Made by a program: the position numbers and the translations under genes
The notes under the pieces: generated by a model
What the model was told of the DNA's origin: nothing
The model's input: the letters and a program-made list of their open reading frames with translations, nothing else
Database searches by the model: none
NCBI GenBank assembly: GCA_003142815.1
Contig: PLNP01000027.1
Location: 1-52,642 of the forward strand
DNA length: 52,642 nucleotides
Direction of reading: 5' to 3'
Source of the DNA: Rhodanobacteraceae bacterium
GTDB lineage: Bacteria > Pseudomonadota > Gammaproteobacteria > Xanthomonadales > Rhodanobacteraceae
Part shown: positions 17,186 to 24,177 of the stretch, one piece after another
Layout of the letters: each line of letters starts with the position of its first letter
Position numbering within the stretch: the first letter of the stretch is position 1

Positions 17186-18447
17186 TGAGCCGCCACGGCG
17201 AACTCGACGCGATCATCGTCGGCGCCGGTGCGGTCGGTGGCGCACTTGCACTCGCCCTCGCGCGCGATGGTTTCGAGGTCGCGCTGGTCGAAGCGCGCGA
17301 GCCGAAGCCTTGGCGCGCCGAGGATGACGTCGACCTGCGCGTGGTCGCTCTTGCGCGCGACGCACGCGACTTGCTCGACGACTTGGACGTCTGGACGTCC
17401 ATCGCCGACGCACGCGTCGGCCCGTACCGTCACATGCGCGTCTGGGACGCCCTCGCGCCCGGTGAGCTAGCGTTCGACGCCGCCGACCGTGGCGAGGCCG
17501 CGCTCGGCTGGATCGTCGAGAACAAGCTGGTCCAGCACGCGTTGTGGCAGGCACTGGGCGGGAATACATTCGGTGGGAGCGGCGGAAGCCGAGATGCTTC
17601 TGCTGGATGGCTGGCGAAGAGCATCGCTGCTCCCGCGCCTCCCACGAAGCCGCGCTTGTTGTGCCCGGCGGAAGTCGCCGAGATCGAAAACGGCGCGGAC
17701 GCCGTGGTCGCCACGCTCACCGATGGCACCCGGCTGCGCGCGAAACTGCTAATCGCCGCCGAAGGCGCCGAATCGTCGCTGCGAACGAAACTCGGCATCG
17801 CATTCGAAGGTCGCGACTACCGACAACGCGCAGTCGTCGCGCATGTGACGACCGAACGTTCGCACGAAAATACCGCGTGGCAACGCTTCCAGCCCGGCGG
17901 CCCGCTCGCATTCCTGCCGCTAGCCGACGGCCGCTGCTCGATCGTCTGGTCGCTGCCGGAAGCGGAAGCGGTGCGCATCCTCGCGCTCGACGATGCGGCG
18001 TTCCGCGCCGAACTCGGCTGCGCGTTCGACTTCCGTCTCGGTGCGATCACCGCAAGTTCGCGACGCGCCGCGTTTCCGCTGCGCCTGCGCCTCGCCGAAA
18101 AGTATGTCGTTGGCCGCTGCATCCTCGCCGGCGATGCCGCGCACCTCGTGCACCCGCTCGCGGGGCAGGGCATGAACCTCGGCTTCCGCGACGTGCGCGC
18201 ACTGCGCACGATCCTGCGCGACGCGCGCGAACGCGGCTGCGACATCGGTGCTGCGCATGTGCTGCGTCGTTACGAACGCGAACGCCGCAGCGAGAACACG
18301 CTGGCCGCACGCGGGTTTGATATGATCGAGCGCGTGTTCGGCTCCGATGCGGCGCCGATCACCGTGTTGCGCGCACGAGCATTGGCAATGCTCGACCACG
18401 TCGCCCCGCTGAAGCGGTTTCTCGCCGCAGCCGCAGCCGGTCGTTGA
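17185..18447 (+). CDS. UbiI/VisC-family FAD monooxygenase with repeat-derived insert
   Basis: The second ubiquinone-type hydroxylase is 420 residues with IIVGAGAVGGALALAL, LRVVALARDARDLL, AAEGAESSLRTKLGI and GDAAHLVHPLAGQGMNLGFRDV, all intact. Between LWQAL (about residue 122) and RLLCPAEV (about residue 156) there is an extra Gly/Ser/Ala/Pro-rich segment. It is encoded by an in-frame REP doublet at 17573-17645. In the fold this falls in a loop between an FAD-domain helix and the next strand, so the enzyme may well tolerate it. The ATG at 17185 shares one base with the ubiH stop; a GTG at 17182 is also possible. It may be UbiI (C5 hydroxylase) or a broader UbiL/UbiM type. Confidence 0.9.
   Translation: MSRHGELDAIIVGAGAVGGALALALARDGFEVALVEAREPKPWRAEDDVDLRVVALARDARDLLDDLDVWTSIADARVGPYRHMRVWDALAPGELAFDAADRGEAALGWIVENKLVQHALWQALGGNTFGGSGGSRDASAGWLAKSIAAPAPPTKPRLLCPAEVAEIENGADAVVATLTDGTRLRAKLLIAAEGAESSLRTKLGIAFEGRDYRQRAVVAHVTTERSHENTAWQRFQPGGPLAFLPLADGRCSIVWSLPEAEAVRILALDDAAFRAELGCAFDFRLGAITASSRRAAFPLRLRLAEKYVVGRCILAGDAAHLVHPLAGQGMNLGFRDVRALRTILRDARERGCDIGAAHVLRRYERERRSENTLAARGFDMIERVFGSDAAPITVLRARALAMLDHVAPLKRFLAAAAAGR
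17573..17645. repeat. REP doublet (REPIN) inside a monooxygenase gene
   Basis: Outer arms GTGGGAGCGGC and GCGCCTCCCAC, with GAGATGCTTC and GAAGAGCATCG further in, align part for part with the intergenic doublet at 35858-35933. Its length (73 bp) plus flanking bases keeps the gene in frame, and neither copy carries a stop in that frame. Confidence 0.8.
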
Positions 18448-18462
18448 CGTCTGCGTTGCGGC

Positions 18463-18819
18463 CTAGAGGATTTCCCAGGTAACCACGCCGCAGACGGCGG
18501 TCATCAATAACAGACCCAGCAGGAAGATCGCATCAGCGAGGCGTTCTATGCGATGCATGCGGCGCACGTTGCGAGCGCGCAGGGCCCAGTACGAGAGCAG
18601 GCACGCGATCATGAAAAGTGTCGCGTCGCCGGCGAGCAGAGCGTCGGCGATCGTGCCGATCTTCGTAGTCGCGACGACAATGCGAATCAATCCGATCACG
18701 GTCAGGCAGACGCCGACCAGCGCCGCCGATGCGGTGAAGATGTGGATGCACAGGTCGGCTTCGAGAGCGCTTCCCGTATCGCAATTCTCCAGGGCCGGAT
18801 TGTCGGGCGGGATGGACAT
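18463..18819 (-). CDS. small integral membrane protein of unknown function
   Basis: The 118-residue product has three predicted membrane segments (FTASAALVGVCLTVIGLIRI, ATLFMIACLLSYWAL, LADAIFLLGLLLMTAVCGVVTW) after a short acidic N-terminus. The middle loop is basic (RARNVRRMHR). The ATG at 18819 begins just before the first hydrophobic segment; no strong ribosome-binding site is visible. It lies convergent to the monooxygenase gene and next to a methyltransferase remnant. No family recognised. Confidence 0.7.
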   Translation of the reverse strand: MSIPPDNPALENCDTGSALEADLCIHIFTASAALVGVCLTVIGLIRIVVATTKIGTIADALLAGDATLFMIACLLSYWALRARNVRRMHRIERLADAIFLLGLLLMTAVCGVVTWEIL

Positions 18820-18851
18820 TGCGGTGTGTGACCGGCTCGCAGCCGCCGAGT

Positions 18852-19115
18852 TCACACCGCTGCGCGAATTGCGACTGCCTGGATGAGCGGGGAGAGAGGC
18901 CTTCCGGTGGCCGAATCGACGGGTTCCTGCCAATGTTCGATGCTCAATCCCGCGTCGTGGAGGGCGGACACCCAGGATGCCAGCGTGCGGAAATACCACG
19001 GCATCGGAGCAGGAAAAGCGTCGCCGACCGCATCGAATGTCTCGACGCGCCAGCCAGAAACGTGCGTCCCGGCGGGAGCCGGATCCAGCGCCTTCGCAAT
19101 TTGTTGAAAGACGCT
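18852..19115 (-). pseudogene. class I SAM methyltransferase, C-terminal remnant
   Basis: The last 85 or so codons encode FQQIAKALDPAP, a WRVETFDAVGDAFPAPMPW stretch, YFRTLASWVSALHDAGL and a terminal GRPLSPLIQAVAIRAA. This is the typical C-terminal pattern of small-molecule SAM-dependent methyltransferases, in which YFRTL..W...L..AG precedes GRPLS. The SAM-binding half is missing, and the sequence immediately upstream is the composite repeat at 19113. It is a 5'-deleted gene, ended at the repeat boundary. Confidence 0.65.
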
Positions 19116-19281
19116 GGATGACTCGCCGCATCCTGCGGCTCGGCCTTCGGCCCGGGTGCACGCAGCGCATCCCTGCGCTTTCGCCCTCAGGGCAGTTGCG
19201 CTGTGCAAAATGGCAGTCCTGCCGTTTTGTCGCCGTTCGCGTTTGCTCCTGCAAACGCAGTCCGGCTTTCGCCGGAATGAC
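19113..19281. repeat. composite 170-bp repeat, copy 2
   Basis: This copy has the same order of parts as 809-977: GCTGGATGACTCGC, GCAGCGCATCCCTGCGCTTT, CCCTCAGGGCAG, a near-perfect ATGGCAGTCCTGCCGTTTT hairpin, and a closing CCGGCTTTCGCCGGAATGAC. It abuts the methyltransferase remnant. Confidence 0.7.
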
Positions 19282-19306
19282 GAGAAAGGATTTGCTCCGA
19301 GGTTGC

Positions 19307-19531
19307 CTAACGCTCGTAGCGGTAGTTGATGCCGGCGCGGTTGCCAGCGCTCGCGTTCTGCGCTTCGAACTTGAAGCGTTTGCTGAAGAGGTAGCGCAGG
19401 GTGATGACTTCGCCCGGCGTGAACAGGCCGAGCTCGTAGCTCAGGTACAGTTTCGGAGAAAGATATTTTCCGACCGTGAACGTGGCGCCGCCAATTGCGC
19501 TGTTGTCGGAGACGCCGGTATCGAGACCCGT
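19307..19531 (-). pseudogene. second copy of the tamB 3' end
   Basis: This stretch encodes TGLDTGVSDNSAIGG, FTVGKYLSPKLYLSYELGLFTPGEV and a final GNRAGINYRYER. It matches the last 75 residues of the intact TamB at 20287 (TGLDTGVSDNSALGG through GNRAGINYRWEK). By eye about four residues in five are identical, and the DNA differs at many third positions, so the duplication is old or the fragment comes from a different tamB. No start codon or signal precedes the homology. The toxin-antitoxin pair lies between the two copies. Confidence 0.8.
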
Positions 19532-19594
19532 AGGATTCGCAACGCCCGCAACACGAGTTGCAGGGCGGTATACAGAGGATGCGCGCAACTCTCG

Positions 19595-19627
19595 TTTAGA
19601 CTAGACTAACCGAACTTAGTTTATAGA
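19595..19627 (+). promoter_or_regulatory. putative promoter/operator of the toxin-antitoxin pair
   Basis: An AT-rich patch in otherwise GC-rich DNA directly precedes the antitoxin gene. It holds an inverted repeat ACTAA-CCGAAC-TTAGT (19605-19620), a TAGAC direct repeat, and a TATAGA -10-like box (19622-19627). Phd/VapB-type antitoxins normally autorepress by binding such repeats; binding here is inferred. Confidence 0.4.
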
Positions 19628-19636
19628 GTATGCGCC

Positions 19637-19882
19637 ATGCAGACCGTCAACATCCACGAGGCGAAGACCCAGTTGTCGCGGCTGGTGGACAAGGCCGCCA
19701 AGGGCGAGTCGTTTGTCATCGCCAAGGCAGGAAAGCCGTTGGTCAAGGTCACTGCACTGGAAGCGCCAACCGCTGGTCAGGTACGGCGGCTGGGTTTTAT
19801 GGCTGGGCAGATCGTCGTGCCTGATGATTTCGACCGGATGGGCGAGGCCGAGATCGCGCGGCTGTTTGGCGGCAATGCATGA
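19637..19882 (+). CDS. Phd/YefM-family antitoxin
   Basis: The 81-residue product begins MQTVNIHEAKTQLSRLVDKAAKGESFVIAKAGKPLVKV, the classic Phd/YefM DNA-binding fold. Its C-terminal tail (FDRMGEAEIARLFGG) is the type that wraps the toxin. It precedes the PIN-domain toxin with an ATGA overlap, fixing the pairing and the start. It should neutralise the toxin and repress the operon. Confidence 0.92.
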   Translation: MQTVNIHEAKTQLSRLVDKAAKGESFVIAKAGKPLVKVTALEAPTAGQVRRLGFMAGQIVVPDDFDRMGEAEIARLFGGNA

Positions 19883-20265
19883 AGCTGCTGCTGGATACGC
19901 ATCTGTTGCTGTGGGCGGCCGGGCAACCTCGGCGGTTGCCGGCCGCCGCCCGCAAACTGCTGGCCGATGCGGACAATGAATTGCTGTTCAGTGCGGTGAG
20001 CGTGTGGGAGATCGCGATCAAGCGAGGACTGGATCGGGACGATTTCCAGGTCGATGCACGCGTGCTGCGCCGGGGGCTGCTGGACAATGGCTATGTCGAG
20101 TTGCCGATGCGCAGCGATCACGCAGTCGCCATCGACGGCCTGCCGCCGATCCACAAGGATCCTTTCGACCGCATGCTCATCGCACAGGCCATGGTAGAAG
20201 GGATCATCTTGCTAACAACTGATCCGCTGCTGGCGCAATATCCGGGCCCGGTGCGGCGGGTTTGA
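19879..20265 (+). CDS. vapC: VapC-type PIN-domain toxin ribonuclease
   Basis: The 128-residue product has the PIN acidic residues in LLLDTHLLLWA (first Asp), SAVSVWEIAIKRGL (Glu), KDPFDRMLIAQAMVEG (third acid) and LTTDPLLAQY (fourth). VapC toxins cleave specific RNAs, often initiator tRNA or rRNA, when freed from antitoxin. All catalytic acids are present. The gene is convergent with tamB, 21 bases away across a small hairpin. Confidence 0.92.
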   Translation: MKLLLDTHLLLWAAGQPRRLPAAARKLLADADNELLFSAVSVWEIAIKRGLDRDDFQVDARVLRRGLLDNGYVELPMRSDHAVAIDGLPPIHKDPFDRMLIAQAMVEGIILLTTDPLLAQYPGPVRRV

Positions 20266-20280
20266 GCGCCGTTGGCGCTC
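20264..20280. terminator. short hairpin between vapC and tamB
   Basis: GAGCGCC-GTT-GGCGCTC forms a perfect 7-bp stem between two convergent genes. There is no immediate T-run, so it is either a weak terminator or a REP remnant. Confidence 0.4.
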
Positions 20281-20286
20281 CCACAG

Positions 20287-23200
20287 CTATTTTTCCCAAC
20301 GGTAGTTGATGCCCGCGCGATTGCCGGTCGTCGCGTTCTGCGCCTCGAAGTTCCAGCGCTTGTTGAAAAGGTATTTCAGGCTGACGACTTCGCCTGGCGT
20401 GAACAGGCCGACGCCGTAGCTGAGATATAACTTCGGCGACAGGTACTTGCCGACCGTGAATGCGGCGCCGCCGAGCGCGCTGTTGTCGGAAACGCCGGTA
20501 TCGAGACCCGTGCGCGCGCCGATGCCTTTCGCGAGCAGGTCCCCGCCGGCCGAGCCGAGGGCGCGCGCGGCGCTGCCGAGCATGTCGCCTTCGCCGCTCT
20601 TGAGTCCCGACAGCGGCCTGCCGGTGATCAGGTACGAGAGCGCTTCGGATTGTTCCATCACCGGCTGCGAGAAGACGGTGAGCACCGGCACCAGCGCGGT
20701 GCCGCGGATCTGCAAGCCGGCGGTGGTCGTGTCGTCGCCCTGGCCCTGCGAGGCGCCGAGGATCTTGCGCACCGCGCGGATGTCGAGGCCGGGATTGTCG
20801 AGCGCGGTGCCGGCGAACAGCAGGCGGCCGCTCTCGATCCCGAGATTCTGTCCGTAGGCCTTGTAGGTACCGCCGACGTTGAGCGTGCCGGTGCCGGTCG
20901 CGAGCCTGCCGGGACGCTGGTCGACACGCAGCTGGCCGCCGATCGTGCCATCCAGCCCGAGGCCGGCGAGCTTGACGTCGTCGCCGAGCTTGACCGTGAC
21001 CGCGACGATCACCGGCAGCGGTTTGCCGGGCGCCGGTTGCTCGGCGTCGGTGACGACGACATCGGGTGAGGTCTTGGCGACACCGCCGCCTGGCAACTTG
21101 GCAAGGTCGACGTTCGCCTTGGGGATCGCCACGCTGCCACCCACCTGCAGATTCTCGGTGCTGCGCTCGATCGTGATGTCCGGCGAAATCACCACACGCG
21201 CGGCCGGAATGTCCGCGGCGAGGAAATTGTCGCCCTTGATGCTCGCCTTCAGCGGTGCGTTCGCGCCGACACCACCGCTGCCGGACAGGGTCAGCGTGCC
21301 GTCGCCGGACTTCAGCGTGCCGTCGAGCGTGAAATGTTCGACGTCGGTCGCGCGCACCGTGATGTCGCCATCGTGCAGCTTGAGGCCGGCCGACGGCACC
21401 TCGGTCGCGAATTCCTTCAGGGTCAGCGCGCCGTTTAATTGCGGCGCGGCGGTCGTGCCGGCGATCGTGTAGTTCGCCACGAACCGGCCCTTGGTGTTCG
21501 CGACCTCGGGCGTCAGCAGTTCGATGAAGCCGAGGCTGTTCAATGCGACATCGATACGTCCCGACAACGTCTGCGCGGAACCCGGTGCGCCACTCAGGGT
21601 GACCTCGCCGTCAAGCTTGCCGTCGTGGTCGAGCGCGGCGCGCAAGGTCGCGTGCGTCGACTGTGGCGAAAGCGTCGCATTGAGCGCAAGGCCGGTATAT
21701 GCCAGTAGCGGTTGGTTCGCGTTGTCGGTGTAGGCGACGCTGCCCTTGTCGGAATGGATCGTCGCGGTGCCGTTCAGGGCGCCGTTCGCGGCGCGATGGA
21801 TGTCACCATTGCCGGCGATCACGCCGTCGGTCTTGAACGGAGCGTCGGGTGACGAGAGTTTCGCGATCAGCGCGAGTGGCAATTGTTCGATGCGATAGCG
21901 CGCGGCGACCGCACCATCCGCCCCACCGCTGCCGGCGACGCAGAGTTTCGGGCCGCCGCCGGCGAGGCAGATCTCGCTCGCGTTGAACTGCTTGCCATCC
22001 CAGCCGAGCTGGGCGGGTTGTTCGAGCGCGAGCGGCGGTACGTCCTTGATCGCGACATCGAGCGTCTTCAAGGTGCCGCTCCAGCGGCCATCGTCCTTCG
22101 CGCTGCCGGACAATGCGAGCTTGAAACCCAGCGGTGGCCCGGTCGCGTCGAGGTCGAGTTCGTGCGCCGACTTGGTTCCGCTGCCATTGAGGGTGAGCGT
22201 GTCGAAGGCGAGGCTGCCACTGCTGATCTTCGCGGCTTTCAGGTCCAGCGTGCCCTGCGGCGACTGGATGTCGGCGATGTTCGTCGTGAGGTCGAGCGTG
22301 CCGACCCGCGTCGTTCCGTAGTCGATCTGTGCACCATGCGCGCTGCCACTGATCGCGAGCTTCGGCCAACGTCCCTGCACGTGGAACTCGCCATCGAGGC
22401 GGCCGCCGACGTTCGGAATCAAATCGGCGAGCGAGTCGATCGCGAGCTTGACTGTCGCATCGGTTTGGTTGCCGCCACGGCCGGTCACATCGACGCGGCT
22501 TTTGCCGGAAGCGATGTCGAGCGTGCCGTCGACGATGTAATCCAGCTTGATCCGGAGATCCGCATTGCCGGAGATTGGCCGCTTGCGCAGCGTGCCGCCG
22601 AGCCGGTCGAGCTTGACTGTCGCGTCGGGACCCTTGTCGGTCAGCGTGCCCTCGGTCGCCAGCTCAAAATCGAGCGCACCGGGCCACTCCGCCGCGAACG
22701 CGCCGGGATCGAATTTGTCGGCCTTCACGATCAGTTGCCAACCGATCGCGGGCTTCAGCTTCAGCGTACCCTGCGCATCGAGGCCGCCTTTGGCTTGCTT
22801 GAGCGCGAGCTGCTTCAGCGTGATTGCCTCCGGCGTACCGTCGAGATCCAGCGCCAGATCCGACAGCTTGCCGGGAGGACCGATCGCGAGTGCGCCTGTG
22901 GCATGGAACTTCTCTGCGCTGCCGGATACGTCGAGCTTGCCGTGCGTCGTGAGCGGCTGGCCGACCAGATCGGCCGGCAGTTCGACGCCCTGCCAGTCCA
23001 GCGCGAGCATCGCTGACACCGGCTTCGCGTCGAGCTGCACCTCGCCGTGCGCATTCAGCGTGCCGGCCGCTTGCGGACTCTTCAAGGTCAGCGCCTCGAT
23101 CTTCAGCACCTGGCCATCGAGCGCGTAACGCAACGGTTCGAGGTGCACGCGATGCTCGTTGATATCGACTTCGCCATCGAGTGCGCCGTGGTCCTTGTCG

Positions 23201-24177
23201 CCCGAGCCTTCGAGGTTCAGCGCGAGTGCGGTCAGGGTCGAATCCTTCAGCACCTTGTTCGGATCGAAGCGCGGCACCGTGATTTTTGCGGCCCACGGAA
23301 AATCACGCGATTGGGTCAGAGTGGCAACAACATTCGCCGGCGTCGGCTCGGCGAGCGCGAGATCGAGATGCGCCAACTTGCCGTCGCCGTTCGCTTTCAA
23401 CGTACCCGCGTAGTCGACGTCGCCGACCTTCCAGCGGAACGTCGTCTCGCCATTACCGGGATAGCCGGCCAGCGAAGAGATCGTACCGTGCAGATCGACC
23501 TGGCCATCCGGCGCGCGCAGGGCGAGCGTCTTCACGACCGCGCCGCGGCGCGTCCACGCGCCGCCCAGGTCCAGGCTGTCGAGCGCGAATACCGGTTTGC
23601 CGTCCTGGCTGATCGTGGCTTGCTTCAGCGCGAGGCGATCGAGCACCACATCGATCGGTGCCGCGAACGAGAACTCCGCCGCGGGTTGCGCGGGCTTCGG
23701 CGGAACCGTCATCAACGCGACATCGAGGTGATCGATATCGAGGCCCGTGATGTGCACGCGCTTGGCAAACAACGCCAGCGGCACGAGATCGACGCGCACG
23801 CGACCGACCTTCACGTCGACGCCTGCCGTCGCGTTATGCCAGCGCACGCCATTGAGCGTCAGCGTGCCGCCGAGCGTGCCGCTGGATTTTTCGACCGCAA
23901 GCTTGCCGTCCGTCGATCCGATTGCGCGCGCGAGCGCGAAACGCGCACCGGATTCGGTGCCGAGCAGCCAGTACAGCAGCGCGGCGAGAATCAGCGCCGG
24001 CGCGGCGACAGCGATGCCGATCCATTTCAGCAGGCGTGGCAAGGCGAAGCCCGCATTGCGCATCGGTCCCGCCGAAGCGAGGCTTGAAGCCCTCCCCTTG
24101 AAGGGGAGGGAGTAAAGCGGCTTCCCTTCCTTTGAAGGCGAGGGACCGCCGCGGCCATTTTGTTCGCGCGTACTCAT
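20287..24177 (-). CDS. tamB: translocation and assembly module subunit TamB
   Basis: TamB is a large inner-membrane-anchored AsmA-like protein that spans the periplasm and works with the outer-membrane TamA, in outer-membrane protein assembly and phospholipid transport. The 1296-residue product has one N-terminal membrane anchor (LLKWIGIAVAAPALILAALLYWLLG, about residues 49-73). A very long repetitive beta-rich groove follows, and then the conserved C-terminal DUF490 domain ending GNRAGINYRWEK. The ATG at 24177 overlaps the tamA stop (ATGA). Residues 11-35 are odd: PSPSKEGKPLYSLPFKGRASS is encoded by a dispersed inverted repeat. If translation instead begins at the ATG for MRNAGFALPRLL (residue 39) the repeat would be untranslated. 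Confidence 0.94.
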   Translation of the reverse strand: MSTREQNGRGGPSPSKEGKPLYSLPFKGRASSLASAGPMRNAGFALPRLLKWIGIAVAAPALILAALLYWLLGTESGARFALARAIGSTDGKLAVEKSSGTLGGTLTLNGVRWHNATAGVDVKVGRVRVDLVPLALFAKRVHITGLDIDHLDVALMTVPPKPAQPAAEFSFAAPIDVVLDRLALKQATISQDGKPVFALDSLDLGGAWTRRGAVVKTLALRAPDGQVDLHGTISSLAGYPGNGETTFRWKVGDVDYAGTLKANGDGKLAHLDLALAEPTPANVVATLTQSRDFPWAAKITVPRFDPNKVLKDSTLTALALNLEGSGDKDHGALDGEVDINEHRVHLEPLRYALDGQVLKIEALTLKSPQAAGTLNAHGEVQLDAKPVSAMLALDWQGVELPADLVGQPLTTHGKLDVSGSAEKFHATGALAIGPPGKLSDLALDLDGTPEAITLKQLALKQAKGGLDAQGTLKLKPAIGWQLIVKADKFDPGAFAAEWPGALDFELATEGTLTDKGPDATVKLDRLGGTLRKRPISGNADLRIKLDYIVDGTLDIASGKSRVDVTGRGGNQTDATVKLAIDSLADLIPNVGGRLDGEFHVQGRWPKLAISGSAHGAQIDYGTTRVGTLDLTTNIADIQSPQGTLDLKAAKISSGSLAFDTLTLNGSGTKSAHELDLDATGPPLGFKLALSGSAKDDGRWSGTLKTLDVAIKDVPPLALEQPAQLGWDGKQFNASEICLAGGGPKLCVAGSGGADGAVAARYRIEQLPLALIAKLSSPDAPFKTDGVIAGNGDIHRAANGALNGTATIHSDKGSVAYTDNANQPLLAYTGLALNATLSPQSTHATLRAALDHDGKLDGEVTLSGAPGSAQTLSGRIDVALNSLGFIELLTPEVANTKGRFVANYTIAGTTAAPQLNGALTLKEFATEVPSAGLKLHDGDITVRATDVEHFTLDGTLKSGDGTLTLSGSGGVGANAPLKASIKGDNFLAADIPAARVVISPDITIERSTENLQVGGSVAIPKANVDLAKLPGGGVAKTSPDVVVTDAEQPAPGKPLPVIVAVTVKLGDDVKLAGLGLDGTIGGQLRVDQRPGRLATGTGTLNVGGTYKAYGQNLGIESGRLLFAGTALDNPGLDIRAVRKILGASQGQGDDTTTAGLQIRGTALVPVLTVFSQPVMEQSEALSYLITGRPLSGLKSGEGDMLGSAARALGSAGGDLLAKGIGARTGLDTGVSDNSALGGAAFTVGKYLSPKLYLSYGVGLFTPGEVVSLKYLFNKRWNFEAQNATTGNRAGINYRWEK
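24090..24110. repeat. perfect palindrome in the tamB 5' coding region
   Basis: CCCTCCCCTT-G-AAGGGGAGGG is a perfect 10-bp inverted repeat, followed on the + strand by a second, degenerate CCTTCCTTTGAAGGCGAGG unit up to about 24145. This is the familiar CCTCCCC..GGGGAGG intergenic repeat, here within the start of tamB. Confidence 0.65.
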
